Below, in pieces: positions 42,639 to 51,931 of a stretch of DNA of 64,000 bases (position 1 is the first letter of the stretch; each line of letters starts with the position of its first letter). Under the pieces are notes generated by a model that saw nothing but the letters and a program-made list of their open reading frames with translations, was not told where the DNA came from and did not search any database. The position numbers and the translations under genes are program-made. The stretch is from assembly GCF_001399675.1 (NCBI RefSeq), contig NZ_LJCO01000042.1, positions 1-64,000 of the forward strand. The letters are read 5' to 3'. The DNA is from Paenalicyclobacillus ferrooxydans (GTDB taxonomy: Bacteria; Bacillota; Bacilli; Alicyclobacillales; Alicyclobacillaceae).

Positions 42639-42696
42639 GACCGTTTCATTGACCAGGACAGACCGTTTCATGGACCAGGATAGACCGTTTCATGGA
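42639..42696. repeat. Tandem 22-bp repeats in a 5' leader
   Basis: Two full 22-bp units (42639-42660, 42661-42682) and a 14-bp partial third (42683-42696) contain GACCGTTTCATKGACCAGGA. They lie between the promoter at 42586 and the gene at 42874, so they would be in the mRNA leader or act as protein-binding direct repeats. Confidence 0.8.
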
Positions 42697-42873
42697 ATCG
42701 AGATAATCCCCGTGAAATTTTGGTTCCACCGTTGCAGAACGACTGCTTTGTTCATTACGTTCATCAGAATTACCTTCATCCGACCCTCTTGAATGTGGCC
42801 CGCGTTTCGAACCTTTATAGTTGGTGGTTTTCTGCCTAACCCGTTTTACATCAAAAAGGAAAAGGTGAATACC

Positions 42874-43449
42874 ATGACCGACGCCGCTCACCGTTGTCGA
42901 ATACTGCTTGAGCAGTTATACCATTTGTCTCAAAGAAGTCGGCTCGATGAACACTTCCTCTTCCCCGAACAGGTATCCGCGATACTTCACGTGGGCCTTG
43001 ATGATACCATCGATATCGTGAATTTTCTGGAGGAGTTAGGCTACATCAAATGTGGAAGATCGTTCGGAACTCCCTATTCATGGATTCGATTGACGAGTAA
43101 AGGCTTGCAGTTGTTCATGAACCCGTCTGAATTTGAGCAGGCGTTTCAACAAATCACATCAAACGTCTCTTTACTCGAGACGATGTCTGTTAAGGACCAG
43201 GAGGACGACTCGACTGAAGATGCAAGTTTCGAGCCACCTTCAGGCGGGGTCCATGTTCTGTCCAATGTCCCCCCTGATACCCCTGCAGACATCAAAGAAT
43301 CCCTTCATTATGTTATCGACAGACTAGCCCAAAACGATGATGAGCCGCTGAGAGAACTCCTTGGAAACTTAATCTTGGAAGGCGGGTTGGAGCGAACTCT
43401 CGCAGGTGTCAAAGGATTGTTGGCCGTTGTTGGCTGTGGGCGGCGTTAA
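42874..43449 (+). CDS. Hypothetical protein with winged-helix-like N-terminus
   Basis: A 191-residue protein. Residues about 1-75 look like a small winged helix: a helical start (LLEQLYHLSQRSRLDE), then ILHVGLDDTIDIVNFLEELGYIKCG and SWIRLTSKGLQLF, the usual end of MarR/PadR-like folds. The rest is acidic and low in complexity around 105-125, then helical. I do not recognise the family; a DNA-binding or protein-binding role is possible. GGAAAAGGTG lies upstream of the ATG at 42874. It is followed after 50 bp by another small gene, probably in the same transcript, which ends at the hairpin 43819-43842. Confidence 0.7.
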   Translation: MTDAAHRCRILLEQLYHLSQRSRLDEHFLFPEQVSAILHVGLDDTIDIVNFLEELGYIKCGRSFGTPYSWIRLTSKGLQLFMNPSEFEQAFQQITSNVSLLETMSVKDQEDDSTEDASFEPPSGGVHVLSNVPPDTPADIKESLHYVIDRLAQNDDEPLRELLGNLILEGGLERTLAGVKGLLAVVGCGRR

Positions 43450-43500
43450 AAGTTAAAATCAGTATGAGTCAAACGAAGATTTGAGGAGGAAACATCGCAC

Positions 43501-43812
43501 GTGGAACACATTGATTTGTTAGATAGTCGATTTCAAAAGGCATACAACGAAGTCCGTGGGGCTATAGAGGAACCTACAGAGGTTTATGTATTCGACCATA
43601 TGGGTGGCTACTTAGAAAACCCCATACATACGCGTACTTTCATCATTCCGTGGGAAGATGATCAAACCGTGATTATCCAGACACACTTCTGGCGGGAAGA
43701 GTCAGAGCCGCAAGTCGTTAGGCTGCCAGAGGAAGCCGTTCGATTCATGGGTCATCCGGAAGTTGACAAACGAGGCAGGGCCATCATGATAGAGCCATCA
43801 CAACAAGGATGA
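43501..43812 (+). CDS. Hypothetical protein, 103 residues
   Basis: A small acidic soluble protein starting with GTG, preceded by GAGGAGGAAAC. It contains HIDLLDSRFQKAYNEVRG and a beta-rich middle (TFIIPWEDDQTVIIQTHFW). I recognise no family. It has neither a signal peptide nor membrane segments. The strong ribosome-binding site and the terminator seven bases downstream argue that it is a real gene, co-transcribed with the preceding one. Confidence 0.7.
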   Translation: MEHIDLLDSRFQKAYNEVRGAIEEPTEVYVFDHMGGYLENPIHTRTFIIPWEDDQTVIIQTHFWREESEPQVVRLPEEAVRFMGHPEVDKRGRAIMIEPSQQG

Positions 43813-43818
43813 TTTTAC

Positions 43819-43842
43819 GGCCGAGGTCATACCTCGGCCTTT
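43819..43842 (+). terminator. Rho-independent terminator
   Basis: GGCCGAGGT, loop CAT, ACCTCGGCC, then TTT. It is seven bases beyond the 103-residue gene. The T run is short. Confidence 0.75.
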
Positions 43843-43954
43843 GCTGTGCAGCCTGTGTGGTCCTTATAACCTTATAGCCAACACTTGCGTTACATGGATG
43901 CCCGCGTTCCGTAATTCCGTATGTCATACATGTGTCTTGCACAGCATGCCCTGC

Positions 43955-44383
43955 CTACTTCTTGTTTGTCGGTGCACGAAATACCATGTACCTCATCAGG
44001 AAGTAACTCATCGATGAAGAAATGAACATAGCCAATCCTTTGGATATGTTACTGCTGACAAATACAGGGATGGACTTCGAGAAGATGAGGTAGGTGGATA
44101 AAAACACCGCGATCACATCATTAAGAACCAGATTGAGAAACGCCTGCACAAAAAACCGAGCTGTTTCGCCTGCATCTTTCGATGCTACATCTCGAAACGT
44201 GAAGCGACGGTTTAAAAAGTAGCTGTTTGTAATGGCGCAAATGACTGCAATGGTGTTATCCACGAAAATATGGAAAGCATCTTTTGGAGACAACAAAAGA
44301 AGTACGTTCAAAATCAGCAGATCGATGAATGCATTGAGGAAGCCAATCACTAGGAACCTCGTGTAACGATGTACGAACTTCAA
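43955..44383 (-). CDS. GtrA-family membrane protein
   Basis: A 142-residue protein with four membrane helices and the GtrA signature: FLVIGFLNAFIDLLILN at the N-terminus, NSYFLNRRFTFRD after the second helix, and a third and fourth helix ending MSYFLMRYMVFR. GtrA proteins are thought to flip undecaprenyl-phosphate-linked glucose or act in teichoic-acid and polysaccharide decoration. No partner glycosyltransferase is adjacent. It lies 131 bp downstream of the DedA gene on the same strand. Confidence 0.87.
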   Translation of the reverse strand: MKFVHRYTRFLVIGFLNAFIDLLILNVLLLLSPKDAFHIFVDNTIAVICAITNSYFLNRRFTFRDVASKDAGETARFFVQAFLNLVLNDVIAVFLSTYLIFSKSIPVFVSSNISKGLAMFISSSMSYFLMRYMVFRAPTNKK

Positions 44384-44514
44384 GCGACATCACCATATTG
44401 ACAGATTAGCTCCCCATCAGCACGATATTTTCGTGCCGGGTGCCCCACAGGACCACAGTACACAATTATATCCTCCAGATGTGGAGGATACGTGGAAACC
44501 GTATGTGATAAACA

Positions 44515-45120
44515 TCATTCATCTTGCGTATGCCTTTTCGCCAGCCCTAGACGGTACCCAGTGTAACCCGATATCAGGGCCACAAAAATTACGATGATAA
44601 TCACTTGCAGATTCAAGTGCATCATAATACGGACGTACTTGACTAGGATCCTTCCAAATAGAGTGAACGTGATCACCCAAAGTATCGAGCCAATGGCACT
44701 CAACAGTGCAAAGGAGCGGAACGGAAACAGGTTTGCCCCAGCGATGTACGGGATGATTCCGCGCACGATAGGAAGGAAACGGTAGATAACGAAAAGCGGT
44801 GCCGAATACCGTACCATGCGCGTCTCGGCATTTAAAATATAGCTCTTTGGGATTTTCAGTTTCGCATAGAGTTGATGGAGCGCAGCCTTACCAATCAAAC
44901 GCCCGATCCCGTAACCAACCAGCGATCCGAAGTATGACCCCGCAAACGCAACCACGAGCAGGAGCCAATACGGATACATCCCCTTCGACGCGGCCACACT
45001 TCCCAGCGTCACAAGTGTTTCGGAGGGAAACGGCAGCATCAACGCTTCTCCAAAAACACCAATGAAAATGCCAACCAGACCGAAGTGGGCTAACGCATGG
45101 TAAAGATCATGGAAATGCAC
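44515..45120 (-). CDS. DedA-family (VTT domain) membrane protein
   Basis: A 201-residue integral membrane protein. Family marks are GEALMLPFPSETLVTLGS in the N-terminal re-entrant region, GSYFGSLVGYGIGRLIG and YRFLPIVRGIIPYIAG with the conserved Arg residues. DedA proteins support membrane potential and recycling of undecaprenyl phosphate and phosphatidylethanolamine scrambling in different bacteria. It is upstream of the GtrA gene; both concern lipid carriers, so a shared envelope role is conceivable. Confidence 0.9.
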   Translation of the reverse strand: MHFHDLYHALAHFGLVGIFIGVFGEALMLPFPSETLVTLGSVAASKGMYPYWLLLVVAFAGSYFGSLVGYGIGRLIGKAALHQLYAKLKIPKSYILNAETRMVRYSAPLFVIYRFLPIVRGIIPYIAGANLFPFRSFALLSAIGSILWVITFTLFGRILVKYVRIMMHLNLQVIIIVIFVALISGYTGYRLGLAKRHTQDE

Positions 45121-45418
45121 TCCAACACCTTCTTCGACTCTACTTAGCCTTCTTCAACATCTTTCGACGGTACGTTGAAGCGTTTCGTCTGCTAAACCAC
45201 TCACAGTGATCTGATCATATTAGTTTCTTTGTCGAATATCTACTTCTTCATTCGACATCCCGCACATCCACAAGGAGCAGGCCGTTGACCAGAGCCGCCT
45301 TGTTGGGCGAACATACTGATAAGATACAACTGAAATCACGACTGAAGAGCGAATTGACACATCGGACCGGTTTGAGATGGTACAGAGGGTCGGATTGTAA
45401 ATTTGGGGGTTAAGCAAC

Positions 45419-46216
45419 TTGGCGAAAAAATCGAGGCAGGATCTTGTCTATGTGGAAGTTCACGACGGGGTCGGGGAAATCGTCCTGAACCGTCCTGAGA
45501 AACGAAATGCGCTGAACCTGGAGATGTGGCACATGCTTGGGGAAGCCATTGAGACTTGCGCCGTGAACTCAGACGTGTCTGTTGTACTTGTGCGTGGAGC
45601 CGATAGGACCGTGTTTTGCGCTGGGGCGGATATCAGCGAATTTCAGACGGTACGGAGCGACTCCGCTAGCAACAGGGCCTACAGTGCTGCCGTTAAGGCT
45701 GTTGTGACGGGGCTGAAGAAGCTGTCGAAACCGACCATCGCCATGATCAGCGGATACTGCGTTGGCGGCGGCACGGAGATTGCCGTGGCCTGTGACTTCC
45801 GGTTTGCGTCCGTGACAGTGAAGATGGGCATTACGCCCGCCAAGTTGGGCTTTGTCTATGATGTGGAAGAAACCAAAATGTTAGTAGATCTCGTTGGCCC
45901 AAGCTGTACGAAGGACATTCTCTTGTCAGCCCGTCTGATGCATGCAGAGGAGTCTTTCCGGATTGGGCTGGTAGACCGACTGTACGGAGAAGACGAGTTG
46001 GAGCACGAGACCTTCAAATATATCGAGCTGTTGTTGCAAAATGCACCGAACTCGGTTCGTGGGGCGAAAGCCATCGTCGACAGCCTGATGTCCGGCATGA
46101 GTCCTGACGACCCGGGGCTGAAGCAAATTGTTCACGATGCGTTGGACAGCCCCCAGTACAAAGAGGGTGTGCGGGCCTTCATCGAGAAACGGAGGCCGAA
46201 TTTCCCACGATTGTAG
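45419..46216 (+). CDS. Enoyl-CoA hydratase/isomerase family protein
   Basis: A 265-residue crotonase-fold enzyme. The oxyanion-hole segments are VFCAGADISEFQ and YCVGGGTEIAVACDFRFAS. The first catalytic Glu position of hydratases (normally around GGG.E) is Glu in GGGTE, and the second position carries ITPAKLGFVYDVEE, so activity could be hydratase or a related isomerase. TTG is used as start, nine bases from GGGGG. No other beta-oxidation gene is close by. The hairpin at 46247-46273 follows. Confidence 0.87.
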   Translation: MAKKSRQDLVYVEVHDGVGEIVLNRPEKRNALNLEMWHMLGEAIETCAVNSDVSVVLVRGADRTVFCAGADISEFQTVRSDSASNRAYSAAVKAVVTGLKKLSKPTIAMISGYCVGGGTEIAVACDFRFASVTVKMGITPAKLGFVYDVEETKMLVDLVGPSCTKDILLSARLMHAEESFRIGLVDRLYGEDELEHETFKYIELLLQNAPNSVRGAKAIVDSLMSGMSPDDPGLKQIVHDALDSPQYKEGVRAFIEKRRPNFPRL

Positions 46217-46246
46217 GGGGGCATTCGTTCGCCTCCCCGACGCACG

Positions 46247-46273
46247 CTACCGGGGCTTTAGCGCGCCCGGTAG
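46247..46273 (+). terminator. Terminator-like hairpin
   Basis: CTACCGGG and CCCGGTAG form a perfect 8-bp stem about 30 bp after the enoyl-CoA hydratase gene. There is no T run, so it may instead be a 3' stabiliser. Confidence 0.45.
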
Positions 46274-46298
46274 TCGTATTCGATGTCGATCACCAAGT

Positions 46299-46335
46299 TT
46301 ATACCGAGTGTGCCACTTTATATCGAGTGTGCCAC
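46299..46335. repeat. Short direct repeat
   Basis: TTATAYCGAGTGTGCCAC occurs twice, at 46299-46316 and 46318-46335, with one mismatch. The second copy overlaps the 3' end of the leftward MFS gene. Confidence 0.75.
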
Positions 46336-47508
46336 ATCACTGCTGACGCTATCTTTTGCGTTCATCTTCCTGTCCATGAAAATGAAACACCCTGACAGAA
46401 TGAGGACCAGGATAAACATGTCAATAAAGTGCCGGTGCAACACAGGCACAAAGATGAGCAGCAATAAAAACAGCGAGCGGGTCATATCTAAATTGACTTC
46501 TCTCCAGAGGAAATACCGAATGCGTTCTTCCAACGAAATATCAGCCGTGACGGCAAACTGCTGCGCTGTCCAGATGGTATTGAAATAAAAAATCCCGATG
46601 GTTGTCAGGAAGTTTGACAGGATATAGAAAACCGGAAGATGGAACAGGTCGAGGAAAATTCCGATCGCGTTTAATACGATTGCAAACTTGAGCCAGGTAC
46701 TTGGACTGAAGTGTAATTTGAGATAGGCGAGAAAGGAACCGATGGTGACGAGGGCATAGCCGGCACTCAGGGAAGCTACGACGAGTGTCTTATTTGTGAC
46801 TTGAAATGTAAAAAGTAGCGCGAAAATGTTTTGTAATTGGGCATAGATGACACCGACTGACATGCTCGCGTACAACCAATGTGCCTTTTTAGAGGTGAAC
46901 ACACTCTTGTACGTTGCCCGGCGAAGAAAACCTTGTACTTGAAATTCCTTGTGAAGCACAATCTTTGGCACCAAAAAAGAGACGTAAATCATAAAACCAA
47001 TAAAGATCGTCATGATGACAAAAGAACCCACAAATCCGAACAGGAAGATAAACAGGGCTGATAGGAGCGGATTCACAACACTGATAACCTGCGTAAACGT
47101 ATTCGAATAGGACCAGTAGATTGCGAAATCCTCCGATTGGCCTTGTTTCGATATGGAAATATTCCCTGCAGTCCAAAAATAGGAAACAAATAACCCCATT
47201 GGTACTCCGACAGAGAGGATGAGCCAGACATGGTTTGCTGGGTGGTACAGCATGAGGACCACAAAGCCAATGACTGCAAACACAACGGATAACAGAGAAT
47301 TAAACCGTGTTGACGTACGGAGCAAGACCGCGTATCCAATGATGGCATTTGCACCGACCACTAAGAACAGGACGAAATTAAACAAGCAGATATCTGAGAA
47401 ACTTTTCGTTTGCTGCCAGATATAAAAATTCACAAATATATTGATGTAGTTATAAATGATGGCGTATCCCATGTTGAATGTAAGCAGTCTCTTGAGTTGC
47501 GGGGACAT
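46318..47508 (-). CDS. MFS transporter, unassigned branch
   Basis: A 396-residue 12-helix protein starting LLTFNMGYAIIYNYINIFVNFYIW. The MFS loop motif between helices 2 and 3 is weak (RTSTRFNSLL). It looks like the YqgE/YitG-type group of Firmicute transporters with unknown substrate. AGAGGAAAGGCGG precedes the ATG at 47508; an in-frame start at 47541 is less likely. It is downstream of the araDA terminator, so probably not part of the arabinose locus. Confidence 0.78.
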   Translation of the reverse strand: MSPQLKRLLTFNMGYAIIYNYINIFVNFYIWQQTKSFSDICLFNFVLFLVVGANAIIGYAVLLRTSTRFNSLLSVVFAVIGFVVLMLYHPANHVWLILSVGVPMGLFVSYFWTAGNISISKQGQSEDFAIYWSYSNTFTQVISVVNPLLSALFIFLFGFVGSFVIMTIFIGFMIYVSFLVPKIVLHKEFQVQGFLRRATYKSVFTSKKAHWLYASMSVGVIYAQLQNIFALLFTFQVTNKTLVVASLSAGYALVTIGSFLAYLKLHFSPSTWLKFAIVLNAIGIFLDLFHLPVFYILSNFLTTIGIFYFNTIWTAQQFAVTADISLEERIRYFLWREVNLDMTRSLFLLLLIFVPVLHRHFIDMFILVLILSGCFIFMDRKMNAKDSVSSDVAHSI

Positions 47509-47643
47509 AAAATGCCGCCTTTCCTCTTCTCGTCGTCTCACTGTTTACCACAACATGGACACCACAATTATTGCTGAGGGACAGGTTCCGTGTATAGACC
47601 CTAAAAATGTCTATTGCAACGCTGATGACTTTGCCATCTGGAC

Positions 47644-47672
47644 AGAAAACCGCGCATGGGGCGCGGTTTTCC
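47644..47672 (-). terminator. Terminator of araD-araA
   Basis: A perfect 10-bp stem AAAACCGCGC/GCGCGGTTTT with a 5-nt loop gives a T run on both strands. It lies about 100 bp past araA and separates the arabinose operon from the MFS gene. Confidence 0.7.
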
Positions 47673-47770
47673 ATACGTTGCGTCTGCATTTTAATTGATT
47701 CAAATAGCACTTAAAACTACCCACAAACCAACCAGCAACAGATCACTAGAAGAATGCTACCTACTCGATG

Positions 47771-49195
47771 CTACTTAATGTTTACCAAACGGACGCCTGT
47801 CAGCTTTGCAAAGTCTTCTATTTGTTCCGCCGTTACCGCGAAGGAGAAAACAGTGTGGTGACCGCCGCCGTTTTCAATCCATTTGCGCACGCCTTCATAG
47901 AACCCGGCCTTTGGTGTCCAAATCTGACGCGCAACAGGCAGTTTTGGAGCCGCCTGTGCAGGCTTCTTCCCTTCCACTTCATACATAATCAGTTGGAAGC
48001 CATCACCAAAGTCAGACATGGTTACGTTGATGGCATCTCCGTCCGATCCGTCGAAAACGAGCCGTGCTGGATCTTCGCGATCGCCGATGCCGAGAGGATG
48101 AACTTCTACCCGGACCTTCGTGCTTGCCAAAGTCGGATCGACCTCAAGCATATGTGCCCCCAGAATCTCCTCTTGGTTCTGCACCAAATGGTACGTGTAA
48201 TCTTCCATAAACCCAGTCTTTCGATTCCGGGCCATGATTTTCAGTAAACGGTCGAGCGCAGCAGTTTTCCAGTCCCCTTCTCCGGCGAAACCATATCCTT
48301 CTGCGTTCAGCCTTTGAACCGCCATGCCTGGAAGCTGCTTCATGCCCCACAGGTCTTCAAAGTTCGTCGTAAATGCGGAATATCCACCCCGCTCGAGGAA
48401 TTTGCGCAACGCAATTTCGATTCGAATCTGTTCTTTCACATGTTCCTCAAAATACTCGGGGTCGTTATCTCCGATAACAAATTCGTATTGATGCTTGCAC
48501 TGCGCAAAGGTGTCTTCAATTTCTGCATGTGTAACATCTTTCATTTCGGCAACGAGATCGCCAATGCCGTAGTAATCAACCGTCCAGCCAAACTGAATTT
48601 GGGCTTCAATTTTGTCGCCGTCTGTGACGGCAACATTTCGCATGTTATCCCCGAATCGCGCGACTTTGATGTTGAAGCTTTCATTGTAAGCAACCGCGAC
48701 ATCCATCCATTTTTCGATTTGACCTTGAACGCGGTTATCTTTCCAGTGGCCGACAACAACTTTGTTGTTTTTCCTTAATCTTGCATTGATAAAGCCGTAC
48801 TCCCGATCCCCATGGGCACTTTGATGCAGATTCATATAGTCCATGTCGATGGTTTGCCAGGGAATATGGTCAAGAAACTGTGTGGCTAGATGAAGAAGCG
48901 GTTTTTGCAGCAGTTTGGTGCCTCTAATCCAGTTCTTCGCAGGTGAAAATGTGTGCATCCAGGTAATGACACCCGCAACGTTATCGTTGTAGTTCACTTC
49001 TTTCATAACCTGAGTAATGCTGTCCGCGGTCGTAGCCACGGTTTTGAACACGATTGGGTAGGGTAAATTGCCGCTCTGATTCAATTCATCAATGATTTTC
49101 ACGGTGTTGTCTTTTACAGCCTCTAGTGCCTCTTTGCCGTACAAGTGTTGACTGCCAACCACAAACCAGAATTCATAGTCCCTTGTCTTCAACAA
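47771..49195 (-). CDS. araA: L-arabinose isomerase
   Basis: A 474-residue enzyme converting L-arabinose to L-ribulose in the cytosol. The N-terminus [18 protein letters not shown], the [12 protein letters not shown] segment, [16 protein letters not shown] and the metal-binding Glu/His residues in [10 protein letters not shown] and GGGHHTVFS are typical, and the length matches. The TTG at 49195 aligns with the usual start (M-L-x-T-K/R-D-Y-E-F-W) and has GGGAGGG upstream. It follows araD by about 30 bp in one operon. Confidence 0.96.
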   Translation of the reverse strand: MLKTRDYEFWFVVGSQHLYGKEALEAVKDNTVKIIDELNQSGNLPYPIVFKTVATTADSITQVMKEVNYNDNVAGVITWMHTFSPAKNWIRGTKLLQKPLLHLATQFLDHIPWQTIDMDYMNLHQSAHGDREYGFINARLRKNNKVVVGHWKDNRVQGQIEKWMDVAVAYNESFNIKVARFGDNMRNVAVTDGDKIEAQIQFGWTVDYYGIGDLVAEMKDVTHAEIEDTFAQCKHQYEFVIGDNDPEYFEEHVKEQIRIEIALRKFLERGGYSAFTTNFEDLWGMKQLPGMAVQRLNAEGYGFAGEGDWKTAALDRLLKIMARNRKTGFMEDYTYHLVQNQEEILGAHMLEVDPTLASTKVRVEVHPLGIGDREDPARLVFDGSDGDAINVTMSDFGDGFQLIMYEVEGKKPAQAAPKLPVARQIWTPKAGFYEGVRKWIENGGGHHTVFSFAVTAEQIEDFAKLTGVRLVNIK

Positions 49196-49225
49196 ATGAA
49201 TGCCCTCCCCAATCACAATTCTCGA

Positions 49226-49930
49226 TTATTTATCGTTTGTTTGGCCGTAATACGCGTTTTTGCCGTGTTTCCTCAGGTAATGCTTATCGAGGAGATACTG
49301 GTCCATATCGATCCGATGCGGGTTCAGTTGCAGCGTGTGGTAGGCCATCTTCGCGACTTCCTCCAGAACCACCGCATTGTGCACCGCATCCGAAGCTGAT
49401 TTTCCCCACGTAAAAGGACCATGGTCGTTGACGAGGACCGCCGGCACCTGTTCTGGGTCAATGTGACGTTTCTGAAAGGTCTCGACGATCACGTCTCCGG
49501 TCTGCTTTTCATAGTCCGTAACAACTTCGCCTTTCTCCATCGCTCGTGAGACTGGAATCGGCCCGTAAAAAGTATCAGCATGCGTGGTTCCTGCGGCGGG
49601 AATATCCAGCCCGGCCTGCGCAAACGAAACGGCCCAAGGTGAATGTGTATGAACGATCCCTTTAATGGTCGGGAATTGTTTATAGAGCACACAGTGCGTG
49701 GCGGTATCACTTGATGGATTCAAATCGCCTTCCACGACGTTTCCGTCAAGGTCGACGACCACCATTTTATCTGGGGACAGTTGGTCATATTCGACACCAC
49801 TTGGCTTGATGACAAGTAGGTTCTTGTCTCGGTCAATTCCGCTTACATTTCCCCACGTAAAGGTGACCAGATTGTATTTCGGCAGCAGCATGTTGGCTTC
49901 ATAGACTTCCTTCTTTAACTCTTCCAACAT
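49226..49930 (-). CDS. araD: L-ribulose-5-phosphate 4-epimerase
   Basis: A 234-residue class II aldolase-like epimerase that turns L-ribulose 5-phosphate into D-xylulose 5-phosphate. Visible marks are [22 protein letters not shown], the zinc-binding [12 protein letters not shown] and a later His in [14 protein letters not shown], and [14 protein letters not shown]. It is the first gene of araDA. A GTG directly before the ATG at 49930, and an ATG at 49960, are alternative starts. It is controlled by the promoter and AraR-like palindrome at 50103-50157. Confidence 0.95.
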   Translation of the reverse strand: MLEELKKEVYEANMLLPKYNLVTFTWGNVSGIDRDKNLLVIKPSGVEYDQLSPDKMVVVDLDGNVVEGDLNPSSDTATHCVLYKQFPTIKGIVHTHSPWAVSFAQAGLDIPAAGTTHADTFYGPIPVSRAMEKGEVVTDYEKQTGDVIVETFQKRHIDPEQVPAVLVNDHGPFTWGKSASDAVHNAVVLEEVAKMAYHTLQLNPHRIDMDQYLLDKHYLRKHGKNAYYGQTNDK

Positions 49931-49968
49931 CACCCGATCAGTCCTTTGCTTTTTATTCACCGTTCAAT

Positions 49969-50012
49969 AAACATGGTTGATTGCGTTTCAAAACATGGTT
50001 GATTGCGTTTCA
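49969..50012. repeat. Perfect 22-bp tandem duplication upstream of araD
   Basis: The 22 bases at 49969-49990 are repeated without change at 49991-50012; the core is ACATGGTTGATTGCGTTT. It lies in the araD leader. Confidence 0.9.
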
Positions 50013-50013
50013 C

Positions 50014-50081
50014 GAGTAACTTCTACATCGGAGTGACTTCTACATCTAAGTGACCTGTTCATCGGAGTCACTTCTGCGTCG
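50014..50081. repeat. Four 17-bp imperfect tandem repeats upstream of araD
   Basis: Four consecutive 17-bp units (50014, 50031, 50048, 50065) match the pattern RAGTNACYTSTDCRTCK, e.g. GAGTGACTTCTACATCT. They directly follow the 22-bp duplication and precede the -10 region of the araD promoter, so they are transcribed leader. Confidence 0.8.
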
Positions 50082-50102
50082 ATAAACCGCTTACACAGCG
50101 TA

Positions 50103-50157
50103 ATGCTATAGCGTTCATCCTAACAAGTCAATACCATCATAATTTATACGTATAAAT
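50103..50157 (-). promoter_or_regulatory. araDA promoter with AraR-like operator
   Basis: On the minus strand TTGACT (50126-50131), a 17-bp spacer and TAGCAT (50103-50108) form the promoter. Eleven bases upstream lies the perfect 16-bp palindrome ATTTATACGTATAAAT (50142-50157). It closely fits the AraR operator I know from B. subtilis (ATTTGTACGTACAAAT form). AraR is encoded at 53652 in the same locus. Confidence 0.75.
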
Positions 50158-50342
50158 CATATTTTCTGTCATGCCAGGAAACGGGTATGATCCGAGCAAT
50201 GACTTTGAAGTCATTGCCCATTCGGAATATAACGACACTGTTCCAATCTATCAGGAACGTTCCGAGGATTGATTCATGAGCCATCAAGGAAGCGTACGTT
50301 CTGTACGTAAAAACTTCGTCAAGTTTGTAGTTGTGTCAAGTT

Positions 50343-50371
50343 TGAAACGTTCATTGTTCAACGTTATACGG
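50343..50371 (+). promoter_or_regulatory. araE-kinase-araR promoter
   Basis: TTGAAA (50343-50348), a 17-bp spacer and TATACG (50366-50371) form a SigA-type promoter for the rightward genes. About 50 bp downstream TGAAAACGCTTGTA (50422-50435) matches most positions of a catabolite-responsive element, suggesting CcpA control in the 5' leader. Confidence 0.6.
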
Positions 50372-50525
50372 ATGACTATTATCATATTGATTTATTCGGA
50401 CAACCGTGTTAGCCTGCATTTTGAAAACGCTTGTACCATCGCGTGAGATAAACACGGCCATCGGTGAGTCGGCAAAAGCGATCTGGCCCCAGCATTCACG
50501 ATTTTACTTCAGGAGGGGAACTCTA

Positions 50526-51926
50526 GTGGTTGATGACAGGAAAGTGCCAAGCGGATTCATTTACTTTTTCGGAGCTTTCGGCGGCATTCTCTTTGGTTAT
50601 GATATTGGCGTTATGACAGGTGCTTTGCCTTTTCTAGAAAATGACTGGCATTTACAAAACAGCGCTGGCGCGATTGGATGGATTACATCCGCAGTGATGT
50701 TTGGAGCCATCTTCGGTGGCGCATTGGCGGGCCAACTATCGGATCGCCTGGGCCGGCGTAAAACCATTCTAATCTCTGCTTTAATTTTTGTTATCGGGTC
50801 TATTCTGTCTGGTATCGCACCGCATAACGGACAATACTATTTGATTGTTGTCCGGATCCTGTTAGGGCTGGCTGTTGGTGCTGCCTCGGCGCTGGTTCCC
50901 GCCTACATGTCGGAAATGGCACCTGCCCGTTTACGCGGACGTTTGTCCGGTATCAACCAAACCATGATTGTTTCCGGCATGCTCCTTTCGTATGTTGTCG
51001 ATTTTCTGTTGAAAGGGATACCAGGCACATTGGCTTGGCGGCTTATGCTAAGTTTGGCAGCTATACCAGCTTTGATTTTGTTTGCCGGCGTGCTTCGTTT
51101 ACCGGAATCACCACGTTTCTTGGTAAAGAACAACAAGCTTGCTGAGGCACGTAAAGTCCTGAGCTTTATTCGGTCAAACCAAGAAGAAATCGACTCCGAA
51201 ATTCGCCAGATACAAGAAACTGCAAAGCAGGAAATCCAGGGTAGCCAAAGAATATCCTTAGGCACCATGTTTAGTGGTAAATACCGGTACTTAGTCATTG
51301 CCGGCGTGGGTGTCGCTGCTTTCCAACAATTCCAGGGCGCAAACGCCATCTTTTATTACATTCCCTTGATTGTTCAAAAGGCAACAGGACATGCAGCGAG
51401 TTCTGCGTTAATGTGGCCGATTATTCAAGGCGTGATTCTTGTTGTCGGCTCCCTAGTATTCCTGTTAATCGCGGACAAATTCAATCGTCGCACCCTGTTA
51501 ACAGTGGGCGGCACGATTATGGCATTGTCCTTTATCTTGCCAGCTGTATTGAACTTAATCATTCCTCATACAAATCCGATGATGATTGTTGTGTTCTTAA
51601 GTATCTATGTGGCACTCTATTCCTTCACGTGGGCGCCTTTAACCTGGGTCATCGTGGGCGAAATCTTCCCGCTTGTGATTCGCGGACGTGCATCAGGACT
51701 CGCTTCTTCGTTTAACTGGATTGGTTCCTTCCTAGTTGGACTTTTGTTCCCCATCATGACTGCTTCCATGTCACAAGAAGCTGTCTTCGCTATCTTCGGT
51801 GTCGTTTGTTTGCTCGGCGTCTTTTTTGTCCGCACCTTCGTCCCTGAAACTCGCGGTCATACCCTCGAGGAGATTGAGAAGGTCGGAGAAAAAAAGTCTG
51901 TCCTGTCGGTTGGAGTTGGGAGGTAA
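50526..51926 (+). CDS. araE: MFS sugar porter, L-arabinose:proton symporter type
   Basis: A 466-residue 12-helix sugar porter (SP family). Hallmarks are GGILFGYDIGVMTGALPF in helix 1, DRLGRRKTIL after helix 2, PESPRFLV after helix 6, GANAIFYYIPLI in helix 7 and VPETRGHTLEEIE at the end. The GTG at 50526 has AGGAGGGG seven bases upstream; a longer frame from 50406 would run through the CRE-like site. Gene context with araD, araA and araR points to arabinose, although this family also takes xylose or galactose. Confidence 0.88.
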   Translation: MVDDRKVPSGFIYFFGAFGGILFGYDIGVMTGALPFLENDWHLQNSAGAIGWITSAVMFGAIFGGALAGQLSDRLGRRKTILISALIFVIGSILSGIAPHNGQYYLIVVRILLGLAVGAASALVPAYMSEMAPARLRGRLSGINQTMIVSGMLLSYVVDFLLKGIPGTLAWRLMLSLAAIPALILFAGVLRLPESPRFLVKNNKLAEARKVLSFIRSNQEEIDSEIRQIQETAKQEIQGSQRISLGTMFSGKYRYLVIAGVGVAAFQQFQGANAIFYYIPLIVQKATGHAASSALMWPIIQGVILVVGSLVFLLIADKFNRRTLLTVGGTIMALSFILPAVLNLIIPHTNPMMIVVFLSIYVALYSFTWAPLTWVIVGEIFPLVIRGRASGLASSFNWIGSFLVGLLFPIMTASMSQEAVFAIFGVVCLLGVFFVRTFVPETRGHTLEEIEKVGEKKSVLSVGVGR

Positions 51927-51931
51927 GGTGA

